24,126 nt of DNA from F23-B02 sp963590435 (GTDB lineage: Bacteria > Bacillota > Clostridia > Oscillospirales > Oscillospiraceae), in assembly GCA_963590435.1 (NCBI GenBank), contig CAVAPG010000016.1, positions 1 through 24,126 on the forward strand, in the 5' to 3' direction. Made by a program: the position numbers and the translations under genes. The notes beneath the pieces were generated by a model. That model was not told the DNA's origin. It saw only the letters and a program-made list of their open reading frames with translations, and did no database searches. Shown here piece after piece: positions 15,051 to 23,082 of this stretch; within the stretch, counting starts at the first letter, position 1; each line of letters begins with the position of its first letter.

Positions 15051-16319
15051 ATGAAGCTTTTGGTTGTAGGCGGCGGCGGACGCGAGCACGCCATAATAAA
15101 AAAACTGAAAGAGAATCCGAATGTGACGGAGATAGTTGCCGCCCCCGGCAACGGCGGCATTGCAGCTGACGCGCGCTGTGTGCCTGTCGGCGCGAAGGAT
15201 ATTGACGGTATCGTCGCCCTCGCCGTGCAGGAGGGCATTGATTACGCCGTTGTTGCGCCGGATGATCCGCTTGTGCTCGGTGCTGTGGATGCACTGACGG
15301 CGGCGGGCGTCCCCTGCTTCGGTCCGAACCGTGCGGCGGCGATTATTGAAGGCAGTAAGGTTTTTTCAAAAAATCTCATGAAGAAATACGGCATCCCGAC
15401 GGCAGAATATGAGGCGTTTGATGACATGGATGCCGCACTTGATTATCTTGACACGGCATCGGTCCCCGTCGTCGTGAAGGCGGATGGCCTTGCGCTTGGC
15501 AAGGGCGTGATTATCGCGCAAAGCCGCGATGAGGCAAAGCAGGCTGTCATGTCCATGATGCGCGACGGACGCTTCGGCGAGAGCGGGCGGCACGTTGTTA
15601 TTGAAGAATATCTGACCGGCCCCGAGGTTTCGGTGCTGTCATTTACGGACGGTGAGACTGTTGTTCCGATGGTCTCGTCCATGGACCATAAACGCGCCCT
15701 TGACGGCGATGAGGGCCTCAACACAGGCGGCATGGGCACAATTGCGCCGAACCCGTTTTACACAAAGGAAATTGCCGACGAGTGCATGGAAAAGATATTC
15801 CTGCCCACGATCCGCGCCATGCGCGCCGAGGGACGCACCTTCCGCGGCTGCCTGTATTTCGGGCTTATGCTGACGCAGGACGGACCGAAGGTAATCGAAT
15901 ATAACTGCCGCTTCGGCGACCCCGAAACGCAGGTTGTGCTGCCGCTTCTGGAAAGCGACCTGCTGACGGTTATGATGGCAACAACCGACGGCACACTGCG
16001 TGATACGCCGGTGCGCTTTCGTGATGACTGCGCATGCTGTGTCGTCATGGCGTCAAAGGGATATCCGAGCAGCTACGAGACGGGCTTCCCTCTTACAATG
16101 GACGGTGATGCCGCCGAGCATACATTTATTGCAGGCGCAAAGCTCCGCGATGACGGCGTGCTTGTTACATCGGGCGGACGCGTGGCAGGTGTTACCGCCG
16201 TAGCCCCCACGCTCTCCGAAGCCGTGAAGATCGCTTATGAGCGCACAGAACATGTCCACTTTGCCAACTCGTTCTGCCGCCGTGACATCGGCGCAAGAGC
16301 ACTCGGAAAGGAGAATTGA
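15051..16319 (+). CDS. purD: GAR synthetase, PurD
   Basis: A 422-residue phosphoribosylamine-glycine ligase of the ATP-grasp superfamily. The N-terminal GGGGREHA loop, KADGLALGKGV, DHKRALDGDEG-NTGGMG and the EYNCRFGDPETQ metal-binding motif are all visible. An ATG at 15045 is in frame but touches the GGAGG site; the ATG at 15051 has normal spacing and gives the usual family N-terminus MKLLVVGGGG. It lies 21 bases after the formyltransferase gene and three bases before purL. Confidence 0.95.
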   Translation: MKLLVVGGGGREHAIIKKLKENPNVTEIVAAPGNGGIAADARCVPVGAKDIDGIVALAVQEGIDYAVVAPDDPLVLGAVDALTAAGVPCFGPNRAAAIIEGSKVFSKNLMKKYGIPTAEYEAFDDMDAALDYLDTASVPVVVKADGLALGKGVIIAQSRDEAKQAVMSMMRDGRFGESGRHVVIEEYLTGPEVSVLSFTDGETVVPMVSSMDHKRALDGDEGLNTGGMGTIAPNPFYTKEIADECMEKIFLPTIRAMRAEGRTFRGCLYFGLMLTQDGPKVIEYNCRFGDPETQVVLPLLESDLLTVMMATTDGTLRDTPVRFRDDCACCVVMASKGYPSSYETGFPLTMDGDAAEHTFIAGAKLRDDGVLVTSGGRVAGVTAVAPTLSEAVKIAYERTEHVHFANSFCRRDIGARALGKEN

Positions 16320-16322
16320 GCC

Positions 16323-19300
16323 GTGGTTTACCGTGTATTTGTTGAAAAAAAGCCGGAGCTTGCAAACGATGCAATCTCTCTTCTGAATGAGGCGCGGGAG
16401 CTCCCAGGCGTAAGGCATCTGGAAAATGTGCGTATTCTAAACCGCTATGATGTGGAAAATATCACGCCGGAGCTTTTTGACTATGCCGTAAAAACAGTTT
16501 TTTCCGAGCCTCAGGTCGATATTGTTACGCGGGAGGTCTATACCGACGGCGCGAGCGTTTTTGCCGTGGAATATCTGCCGGGGCAGTTTGATCAGCGCGC
16601 CGATTCCGCCGCGCAGTGCATTCAGATTATCTCAAAAGGCGAGCGCCCCGATGTCCGCACAGCAAGGGTGTATCTGCTGTACGGCGAGCTTGACGAGAGC
16701 GAGATCGCGGCGGTGAAAAAGCATGTAATAAACCCTGTTGATTCGCGTGAGGCGTCATTCGAGCTTCCCGAAACGCTGAAAATTTCCTATGATATTCCGA
16801 CGGAGGTTGCAGTCCTCAGCGGCTTTTGCGAGCTTGACGATGAAGGCCTTGAAGATATGATGAGTGAGTATTCGCTGGCAATGGACCTTGGCGATATTCG
16901 CTTCTGCCGCGATTATTTCCGTACGGAAAAGCGCGACCCGACCATCACGGAACTCCGCATGATTGACACCTACTGGTCGGATCACTGCCGCCACACGACA
17001 TTTTCAACGACTATAGATTCCGTGCGCTTTGATGATCCGCTTGCCGAGGCAAGCTATAGGGAATATCTCGAAACGCGCCGGACGCTCGGACGCACAAAGC
17101 CCGTAAACCTCATGGATGTGGCAACTCTTGCGGCCAAATATCTCAAGAAAACCGGAAAGCTTGACAAGCTTGACGAATCGGAGGAGATAAACGCCTGTAC
17201 CGTGAAAATTACGGTCACGGTCGACGGCAGGGAAGAGCCGTGGCTGCTGCTGTTTAAAAACGAAACCCATAATCATCCGACCGAGATAGAGCCGTTCGGC
17301 GGCGCGGCAACCTGCATCGGCGGCGCGATTCGCGATCCGCTTTCGGGCCGCTCGTATGTTTACGGCGCAATGCGCGTAACAGGTGCCGCCGACCCTACGC
17401 AGAGCATTGCCGACACCCTGCCCGGAAAGCTTCCTCAGCGCAGTATCTGCCGCACGGCGGCGGCAGGGTATTCATCCTACGGCAATCAGATAGGACTTGC
17501 CACCGGCATAGTCGATGAGCTCTATCACCCGGGATACGCGGCAAAGCGCATGGAAATCGGCGCGGTCATCGCCGCGGCACCTCAGGCAAATGTCTGCCGC
17601 GAGCGTCCGCAGGACGGGGATCTGGTTATTCTTCTCGGCGGTCGCACCGGACGCGACGGCTGCGGCGGCGCAACGGGATCGTCCAAGTCTCACACCGTGC
17701 AGTCTCTTGAAAGCTGCGGAGCCGAGGTGCAAAAGGGAAATGCACCGGAAGAGCGCAAACTGCAGCGCCTTTTCCGCAACGCGGAGGCCTGCCGCATGAT
17801 AAAACGCTGCAACGACTTCGGCGCGGGCGGCGTTTCGGTTGCCATCGGCGAGCTTGCCGACGGGCTTGATATCAATCTTGATGCCGTGCCGAAGAAATAT
17901 GACGGACTTGACGGCACGGAGCTTGCAATAAGCGAATCGCAGGAGCGTATGGCGGTCGTCGTTGAGGCAAAAGATGCCGAGCGTTTTCTCGCCCTCGCCG
18001 ATGCCGAAAATTTAGAGGCAACGGTCGTTGCGCGTGTTACGCAGCTGCCGCGCCTGGTCATGCACTGGAACGGCAAAAAAATTGTCGATATAAGCCGCGC
18101 TTTTCTAAACTCCAACGGCGCGGAAAAGCATATCAATGCCATTGTGGAAAAGCCGCAGGAGTATAAAAGAAGCATCCCCGAGGCCTTCGGCGAAGGAATG
18201 CGCAGGCTCGTTTCGAATCTGAATGTCTGCTCACGGCAGGGCCTTTCCGAGCGCTTTGACTCCACTATCGGTGCCGGCACGGTGCTTATGCCGTTCGGCG
18301 GAAGACATCAGCGCACGCCGATTCAGGCAATGGTCCAGAAGATATCCCTCGAGCACGGTCACACAGACGACTGCTCGCTTATGGCATGGGGATACAATCC
18401 CTTCCTCATGGAAAAGGACCCGTACCGCGGCGCGTATTATGCCGTGGTGGAAAGCGTCAGCAAGCTCATTGCAACGGGCGCTGAATTCAAGGATGTTTAT
18501 CTCACCTTCCAGGAGTATTTCGAGCGTCTGCGCACGGAGCCTGCGCGCTGGGGCAAGCCTTTGGCGGCACTGCTCGGAGCTTTTGCCGCGCAGATGAATC
18601 TCGGCATCGGCGCCATAGGCGGAAAGGACTCCATGAGCGGCTCGTTTGAGCAGATGGACGTTCCGCCGACGCTCGTTTCGTTCGCCGTCACGACGGAAAA
18701 AACAGCAAACATTGTTCCGAATGAGTGCAAAAATGCTGGCGATAAGCTGATACTCTTAAAATGCAATTGCGATGAGAACGGACTTCCGGAAACGGCATCG
18801 CTTCTTGCTGTATATGATAAGGCGCATGCCATGCTCGCCGACGGCCGCGCCGTTGCGGCGTATACTCCGACTCTTGGCGGTGCTGCAGAGGCTGTGTTCA
18901 AAATGTGCATAGGCAACGGCTTCGGATGCCGCTTTGCGGAGAATATGCCGCTGCAGACGCTCTTCGATTATTATTGCGGCGCGTTTGTTCTCGAGGTGCG
19001 CCCGGATGTTCATGATGGTGAGCTGATAGGCACTGTTACGGATGATAACAGCTTCTCGCGCGGCGATGACGCGGTTTCGCTGCAGGAGCTTCTGGCTCTC
19101 TATGAGGGCAGACTCGAGGGCGTTTATCCGACAAAGGTCAAGGACAGCGCAAAGGTTGAGACATTCACAGCCCCTGAGGTTGCCCGATGCGCGCCGAATG
19201 TTCGCACGGCGCGTCCGCGTGTGCTTATCCCGGTGTTCCCCGGCACGAACTGCGAATATGACAGTGCCCGCGCCGTTGAGGATGCAGGCGCCGAGGCACA

Positions 19301-20009
19301 GATTATGGTGCTCAATAACCGCACTGCCGACGGCATTTCCGAAAGCGTTGATGCGTTTGCAAAGGCACTTCGCTCATCTCAGATTGTTTTTATCCCCGGC
19401 GGCTTCTCCGGCGGCGATGAGCCGGACGGTTCGGGCAAGTTTATAACGGCGTTTTTCCGCAACGCCGCTGTCAAAGAGGAGGTCACCGCACTCCTGGAGC
19501 GGCGCGACGGTCTTATGTGCGGCATCTGCAACGGCTTTCAGGCGCTCATAAAGCTCGGACTTGTGCCGTACGGTAAAATTATCGACACCGATGCCTCCTG
19601 CCCGACGCTGACTTATAATACAATTGCGCGGCATCAGTCCCGTATCGTGCGCGTGCGTGTTGCGTCAAACCGCTCTCCGTGGCTTGCGGAAACCAATGTC
19701 GGCGATGTTTACAGTGTCCCGATCTCCCACGGCGAGGGACGCTTCCTTGCAGACGAAAAGCTGATAGACACTCTTGCCGCAAACGGACAGATTGCAACGC
19801 AGTATGTTGACCTCGACGGAAACGTGAGCGATGATATACGCTTCAATCCCAATGGCTCGATTCACGCCATCGAGGGCATAACATCTCCCGACGGACGCGT
19901 TTTCGGCAAAATGGGACATGCCGAGCGCATCGGCACCGGACTTTACAAAAATGTCCCCGGCGAATACGACATGAAGATGTTCGCCTCGGCGGTGAAGTAT
20001 TTCCGCTGA
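16323..20009 (+). CDS. purL: FGAM synthase, single-chain large PurL
   Basis: A 1228-residue phosphoribosylformylglycinamidine synthase that fuses the PurS-, PurL- and PurQ-like parts. Residues 1 to about 160 are PurS-like. The synthetase core follows with IDTYWSDHCRHTTF and NETHNHPTEIEPFGGAATC. The glutaminase domain starts near 965 (PVFPGTNCEYDSAR), with the nucleophile Cys1069 in GICNGFQ and a histidine in SHGEGRF. Bacillus uses three separate subunits instead; this large clade occurs in many Clostridia. The start codon is GTG, with AAGGAG in the end of purD. It is the last gene of the operon and a terminator follows. Confidence 0.95.
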   Translation: MVYRVFVEKKPELANDAISLLNEARELPGVRHLENVRILNRYDVENITPELFDYAVKTVFSEPQVDIVTREVYTDGASVFAVEYLPGQFDQRADSAAQCIQIISKGERPDVRTARVYLLYGELDESEIAAVKKHVINPVDSREASFELPETLKISYDIPTEVAVLSGFCELDDEGLEDMMSEYSLAMDLGDIRFCRDYFRTEKRDPTITELRMIDTYWSDHCRHTTFSTTIDSVRFDDPLAEASYREYLETRRTLGRTKPVNLMDVATLAAKYLKKTGKLDKLDESEEINACTVKITVTVDGREEPWLLLFKNETHNHPTEIEPFGGAATCIGGAIRDPLSGRSYVYGAMRVTGAADPTQSIADTLPGKLPQRSICRTAAAGYSSYGNQIGLATGIVDELYHPGYAAKRMEIGAVIAAAPQANVCRERPQDGDLVILLGGRTGRDGCGGATGSSKSHTVQSLESCGAEVQKGNAPEERKLQRLFRNAEACRMIKRCNDFGAGGVSVAIGELADGLDINLDAVPKKYDGLDGTELAISESQERMAVVVEAKDAERFLALADAENLEATVVARVTQLPRLVMHWNGKKIVDISRAFLNSNGAEKHINAIVEKPQEYKRSIPEAFGEGMRRLVSNLNVCSRQGLSERFDSTIGAGTVLMPFGGRHQRTPIQAMVQKISLEHGHTDDCSLMAWGYNPFLMEKDPYRGAYYAVVESVSKLIATGAEFKDVYLTFQEYFERLRTEPARWGKPLAALLGAFAAQMNLGIGAIGGKDSMSGSFEQMDVPPTLVSFAVTTEKTANIVPNECKNAGDKLILLKCNCDENGLPETASLLAVYDKAHAMLADGRAVAAYTPTLGGAAEAVFKMCIGNGFGCRFAENMPLQTLFDYYCGAFVLEVRPDVHDGELIGTVTDDNSFSRGDDAVSLQELLALYEGRLEGVYPTKVKDSAKVETFTAPEVARCAPNVRTARPRVLIPVFPGTNCEYDSARAVEDAGAEAQIMVLNNRTADGISESVDAFAKALRSSQIVFIPGGFSGGDEPDGSGKFITAFFRNAAVKEEVTALLERRDGLMCGICNGFQALIKLGLVPYGKIIDTDASCPTLTYNTIARHQSRIVRVRVASNRSPWLAETNVGDVYSVPISHGEGRFLADEKLIDTLAANGQIATQYVDLDGNVSDDIRFNPNGSIHAIEGITSPDGRVFGKMGHAERIGTGLYKNVPGEYDMKMFASAVKYFR

Positions 20010-20022
20010 TATCTAAATAATC

Positions 20023-20057
20023 ATCCCGACGGATGCTTATCCGTCGGGATTAATTTT
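20023..20057 (+). terminator. Terminator of the purine operon
   Basis: ATCCCGACGGA (20023-20033) pairs with TCCGTCGGGAT (20040-20050) around six bases. The following T tract is short and interrupted (TAATTTTA), but the stem is strong. Confidence 0.85.
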
Positions 20058-20127
20058 ATATTAGGCAAAATTTAAGCCAAAAAAGGCTCTTAGAACTTAA
20101 GATGTATCAAAATTGTTACCCTTAAAT

Positions 20128-20157
20128 TTGACAATGCTCTCCGCAGTGCGATATAAT
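20128..20157 (+). promoter_or_regulatory. Strong sigma-A promoter of the EF-hand microprotein gene
   Basis: Perfect TTGACA (20128-20133) and perfect TATAAT (20152-20157) are separated by 18 bases. The only gene close downstream on this strand is the 43-codon ORF at 20228, giving a leader of about 65 bases. Confidence 0.8.
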
Positions 20158-20227
20158 AACACCGTAAGCAGCGGACAGACCGCAATAAAAAACGGATAAG
20201 TGATATGACGAAGGGACGGTGAGCAAA

Positions 20228-20359
20228 ATGTCAGGTGGTTGGTTTGACGATTTCTTCGATCTTAACAATGACGGCAAGGTTGACGTCGGCGAGCAGTACA
20301 TTGCGTATAAGATATTCGAGGAATGCACGAAGGATGATTCCGATAATGACGACGATTGA
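20228..20359 (+). CDS. Small acidic protein with one canonical EF-hand loop (43 residues)
   Basis: Short ORF of 43 codons. Residues 11-22 read D-L-N-N-D-G-K-V-D-V-G-E, which has every calcium ligand position of an EF-hand loop (D1, N3, D5, G6, V8, D9, E12). It is flanked by an aromatic acidic helix (WFDDFF) and a second helix (QYIAYKIFEEC). The tail is nearly all Asp (residues 36-43). There is no signal peptide or membrane segment. A perfect promoter lies upstream. GGTGA at 20218-20222 serves the ATG; an in-frame GTG at 20219 could add three residues. Single EF-hands usually pair, so a dimer or a partner protein is possible. Function is unknown. Calcium binding is inferred from the motif only. 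Confidence 0.72.
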   Translation: MSGGWFDDFFDLNNDGKVDVGEQYIAYKIFEECTKDDSDNDDD

Positions 20360-20369
20360 CGGGTGAAAA

Positions 20370-20398
20370 TTCAGTCTCAAATTTCAAGTGGATATAAT
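20370..20398 (+). promoter_or_regulatory. Possible promoter in the intergenic region
   Basis: TTCAGT (20370-20375) and TATAAT (20393-20398) are 17 bases apart. No intact ORF follows; a terminator-like hairpin lies about 150 bases downstream. It could be chance in AT-rich sequence. Confidence 0.3.
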
Positions 20399-20545
20399 AA
20401 AGATGCGCGAGGAGATCATATAAAGATAAAATTAACCGGCAAGGACATAATTTTTATAATTTATATGCGATTTTTATCTTTCCTATCACGGTTTTGGCAG
20501 AACTCGTAAAACATCAAAAATAATATCTCATAATATCTCATCGCC

Positions 20546-20573
20546 GCCCCGGATTTGCATTCGGGGCAATTTT
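20546..20573 (+). terminator. Terminator-like hairpin upstream of the HTH gene
   Basis: GCCCCG (20546-20551) pairs with CGGGGC (20562-20567), followed by AATTTTAA. The T tract is weak. It would end transcripts from the EF-hand gene or from the possible promoter at 20370. Confidence 0.65.
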
Positions 20574-20588
20574 AATCGCAAAAAAATC

Positions 20589-20616
20589 TTGACATTTCGG
20601 CAGAAAGGAATATACT
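20589..20616 (+). promoter_or_regulatory. Sigma-A promoter of the small HTH gene
   Basis: TTGACA (20589-20594) and TATACT (20611-20616) are separated by 16 bases, about 37 bases before the start codon at 20653. Confidence 0.72.
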
Positions 20617-20652
20617 AAAATATCCTCGATATTTGAAAAGGAGTGAATTTCG

Positions 20653-20922
20653 ATGCTGAAAGCTTACCCCGTTATCGATCCGACCGCGACCGGCGAGAAT
20701 ATTCGCCGTCTGCGGAATGAACGCGGACTGTCAATCCGACAGCTGCAGGACTATTTCAATTTTGCCGAGCCGCGCGCCATATACAAATGGCAAAGCGGTG
20801 AAAATCTCCCGTCCGTTGACAATCTCTACGCACTTGGCGCGCTGTTCGAGGTGCCGCTTGAGGATATCCTCGTACCTGTCGCGACCATTGATGTGGGTAC
20901 TGTGCCGGATATCGCGGCATAG
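20653..20922 (+). CDS. Small XRE-family helix-turn-helix protein
   Basis: An 89-residue DNA-binding protein made almost only of one Cro/C1-type HTH domain: GENIRRLRNERGLSIRQLQDYF, then AIYKWQSGENLPSVDNLYALGALFEVPLEDIL, at about residues 14-74. The sequence -IYKW-SGE-LPS- is the usual recognition-helix end of this family. A short hydrophobic tail follows, with no effector domain. AAGGAG about ten bases upstream supports the ATG. It has its own promoter and terminator, so it is a single-gene unit. Its target is unknown; the palindromic promoter of the convergent neighbour is one candidate. Confidence 0.87.
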   Translation: MLKAYPVIDPTATGENIRRLRNERGLSIRQLQDYFNFAEPRAIYKWQSGENLPSVDNLYALGALFEVPLEDILVPVATIDVGTVPDIAA

Positions 20923-20949
20923 CACCCTCCAACACAAACGATAAAATTT

Positions 20950-20974
20950 GCCCGACCGCTTATTTCGGTCGGGC
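20950..20974. terminator. Terminator between convergent genes
   Basis: GCCCGACCG (20950-20958) pairs with CGGTCGGGC (20966-20974) around seven bases. On the plus strand a T-rich stretch follows; on the minus strand AAATTTTAT follows, so it can serve both the HTH gene and the convergent 230-residue gene. Confidence 0.82.
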
Positions 20975-20981
20975 ATTGTCA

Positions 20982-21674
20982 TTATTTTTTCTTCTTCGTA
21001 TCGATGCAAAGCACCTTGAAGTACGGCAGTTTTTCCGCCCAGTTGCAGAAGTCAAGCCATTCGCCGAGCCAGAGACTCCTGCAGCCGTGATACATATTTT
21101 TGAGTACCGCATAGTTGAGCATTACCGTGCGTTTCTGATTGTAGCAGGCGGGGAGCAGCTGAATCAGCCCCCACTGAGCGGTTGGGTTCTGCGTGTCTTT
21201 GAAACGGTCACGATACAAATTGAGCTGCCGGATTGTGTCGTCAAGGCAGCCGATGCTGTCAATATCAAGACATTCATAGCTGAAGTCATCGATAGTGAAT
21301 TCCTTTGTGCCTATTCTGTTGAGAGTCGAGTATGAGCTGTCCACGGTACCGATCTTGTATGCGTCATATTCATTCCACCAGTACAGCGGAGCGGTGATGT
21401 CGGCCGAAACCGTTATCATGCGCAGGTACTTTGGGTGACCGCCTTCAGCAGATGAGCGTTCCAGCATCTGCGCCATGTCCCTTTCGCCGATGCATATATC
21501 AAATGCACCGTGGTGGCAATCGAGAGCAGAGGCTTCATCATAGTATACCATGGGGCATTTTTCGGGATTGCAGTCGAAGGAGTCACAGCCGTCCTCCCAT
21601 GCGGCCATAGGATCCCTCATGCCACGCAGTGCAGCATGCCAACCGGATACTTTTGCATTTTCAATCTTAATCAT
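20982..21674 (-). CDS. Protein of unknown function, possibly a ThyX-fold relative with a cysteine-rich insertion
   Basis: A 230-residue protein with an AGGAGG site and ATG at 21672-21674. I know similar proteins from phages and Clostridia by the ALRGMRDP start, ITAPLYWWNEYDAYKIGT (94-110) and LLPACYNQKRTVMLNY (173-188), but no function. The layout resembles flavin-dependent thymidylate synthase: the YDAYKIGT...S segment falls where the RHR...S motif should be, and LP-x-Y-...-N-x-x-x-L plus a final EW helix matches its C-terminal half. The catalytic arginines are absent, so thymidylate synthesis is unlikely. Residues 30-55 (C30, C35, C40, then C53-H54-H55) look like an inserted metal site. The ThyX link is an inference by eye. 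Monocistronic, with its own promoter. Confidence 0.75.
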   Translation of the reverse strand: MIKIENAKVSGWHAALRGMRDPMAAWEDGCDSFDCNPEKCPMVYYDEASALDCHHGAFDICIGERDMAQMLERSSAEGGHPKYLRMITVSADITAPLYWWNEYDAYKIGTVDSSYSTLNRIGTKEFTIDDFSYECLDIDSIGCLDDTIRQLNLYRDRFKDTQNPTAQWGLIQLLPACYNQKRTVMLNYAVLKNMYHGCRSLWLGEWLDFCNWAEKLPYFKVLCIDTKKKK

Positions 21675-21738
21675 AGCAAATCCTCCTTATCGCCCATCAT
21701 CGGCAATCAAAATTTTTCAAAACCTTTCGTCTGTACTC

Positions 21739-21767
21739 ATTGTACCTCTGCGGCAGGGAGGTGTAAA
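21739..21767 (-). promoter_or_regulatory. Sigma-A promoter of the 230-residue gene
   Basis: On the minus strand TTTACA (21767-21762) and TACAAT (21744-21739) are 17 bases apart. The start codon is about 65 bases further on. Confidence 0.65.
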
Positions 21768-21782
21768 TGAACCCGTGGTTCA
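21768..21782. promoter_or_regulatory. Perfect palindrome abutting the -35 box, candidate operator
   Basis: TGAACC (21768-21773) and GGTTCA (21777-21782) flank CGT. The repeat touches the -35 box of the minus-strand promoter, and outer bases (GGAGG versus CCTCTCC) extend it imperfectly. This position suits a repressor or activator. No protein can be assigned. Confidence 0.5.
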
Positions 21783-21907
21783 CCTCTCCCGTTCCGGTAC
21801 AGCGATAACGAAGACGCAGGGGAATTGTTAATATATATAATGTAGCATCTCACGACTTTTGCTCAAAAAAATATATAAATTTTTACGCAAAGTTTTTAAT
21901 AAAAGCC

Positions 21908-21936
21908 TTGACAAGCTTGCTTGACGGTGGTATATT
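21908..21936 (+). promoter_or_regulatory. Sigma-A promoter of the hrcA operon
   Basis: TTGACA (21908-21913) and TATATT (21931-21936) are separated by 17 bases. The -10 overlaps the first bases of the CIRCE operator, so HrcA binding would block RNA polymerase. Confidence 0.88.
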
Positions 21937-21961
21937 AGCACTCGAAGGCGAAGAGTGCCAG
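21935..21961 (+). promoter_or_regulatory. CIRCE operator for HrcA
   Basis: The left arm TTAGCACTC (21935-21943) is the exact consensus. After nine bases the right arm reads GAGTGCCAG (21953-21961), which differs from GAGTGCTAA at the last three positions. HrcA repression is released by heat shock. It lies 24 bases before the hrcA start. Confidence 0.92.
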
Positions 21962-21984
21962 CAAACGAGAGGTTTGAGTGCAAA

Positions 21985-23082
21985 ATGAGTATAAGCGAAA
22001 GAAAAAAGAAAATACTCGGCGCACTGGTCGATGAGTATATAAAGACGGCAGAGCCCGTCGGAAGCAAGGTCATCGCAGGCATCTCGGGGCTTGGCTGCAG
22101 CAGCGCAACGATAAGAAATGAGCTTGCCGAGCTCACGGCGCTGGGTTATCTAGAACAGCCGCATACGTCCGCCGGACGAATTCCGACTCCTGCGGGATAC
22201 AGAATGTATGTAAACGAGCTGATGCAAAAGCAGAAGCTGTCCCTTGAAGAAACCGAGGACATAAACCGCAGATTAAACGAGCGGCTCAACCAGCTTGATG
22301 AGCAGATGCACAATGTAGGCAAGCTTGCCTCCCAGCTGACGGATTATCCCGCGCTTGCGCTTGCGTCCTATGCGCCGGCAACGATAAAACGCTTTGACCT
22401 GATTTATATTGACGCCAATACTTTTATAATAGTAGTGATGCTCAGCAACAATTCGGTCAAGAACAAGCTCGTTAACCTTCCGGTGTCGGTAGATCAGCAG
22501 ATGATTCAGAAGCTCGCAACGCTCTTCAATGCAAACTTCACCGGAATTTCAAGCGACAAGGTAACGCCTGTGCTGATATCATCAACCGAGCGTGCCGTGG
22601 GCGATACGATGGGTCTGACGGCTGTCATTGCTTCGTTTACGCTTGAAACGCTTGAGAGCCAGCACAGCATCGAGGCCTATGTCACCGGCGAGAACAGACT
22701 TTTAAGTCAGCCGGAGTTCCGTGATCCGGATAAGGCGCACAAGCTTATGAATTACCTGGCCGACGGAGGCCATGTGATAGCCGATGCGGAAAACGGACTG
22801 TTCGATGACAGCTCCGAGGTTCGTGTGCTTATCGGACCGGAAAATATCGCCGAGGAGCTCAAGGATTCGAGCGTTGTCATAGCAAGCTACGACATGGGCG
22901 ATAATACGCGAGGCCTGATAGGCGTCGTAGGGCCGACAAGAATGGATTATTCCACAGTCGCCGCGAAGCTGAGTTTTTTGGCGGCGGGATTGTCAAGGCG
23001 GCTCGGGGGCGGAGCGGCTCCGCCGTCGGGAATGCATAATAAGCTAATCATCAAGGGGGATGACATAATAGATGAGCAGTAA
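21985..23082 (+). CDS. hrcA: Heat-inducible transcription repressor HrcA
   Basis: A 365-residue repressor of class I heat-shock genes that binds CIRCE. The N-terminal winged helix spans about 1-75 (ERKKKILGALVDEYIKTAEPVGSK, SSATIRNELAEL, the GYLEQPHTSAGRIPT wing). The GAF-like and dimerisation region follows, with LIGPEN and GVVGPTRMDY near the C-terminus. An in-frame GTG at 21955 exists but lies inside CIRCE; the ATG at 21985 gives the normal N-terminus MSISERKKK. It is the first gene of hrcA-grpE-dnaK and so represses itself. The 3' end overlaps grpE by 11 bases. Confidence 0.95.
   Translation: MSISERKKKILGALVDEYIKTAEPVGSKVIAGISGLGCSSATIRNELAELTALGYLEQPHTSAGRIPTPAGYRMYVNELMQKQKLSLEETEDINRRLNERLNQLDEQMHNVGKLASQLTDYPALALASYAPATIKRFDLIYIDANTFIIVVMLSNNSVKNKLVNLPVSVDQQMIQKLATLFNANFTGISSDKVTPVLISSTERAVGDTMGLTAVIASFTLETLESQHSIEAYVTGENRLLSQPEFRDPDKAHKLMNYLADGGHVIADAENGLFDDSSEVRVLIGPENIAEELKDSSVVIASYDMGDNTRGLIGVVGPTRMDYSTVAAKLSFLAAGLSRRLGGGAAPPSGMHNKLIIKGDDIIDEQ

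Noticed and set aside
20521..20540. Two tandem copies of TAATATCTCA
   Set aside because: Only two short AT-rich copies; no array, no spacer pattern and no link to a mobile element.
21767..21808. A 13-codon ORF (MNPWFTSPVPVQR) preceded by GGAGGTG
   Set aside because: The ribosome binding site looks good, but there is no plus-strand promoter, and the same bases are explained by the palindrome and -35 box of the minus-strand promoter.
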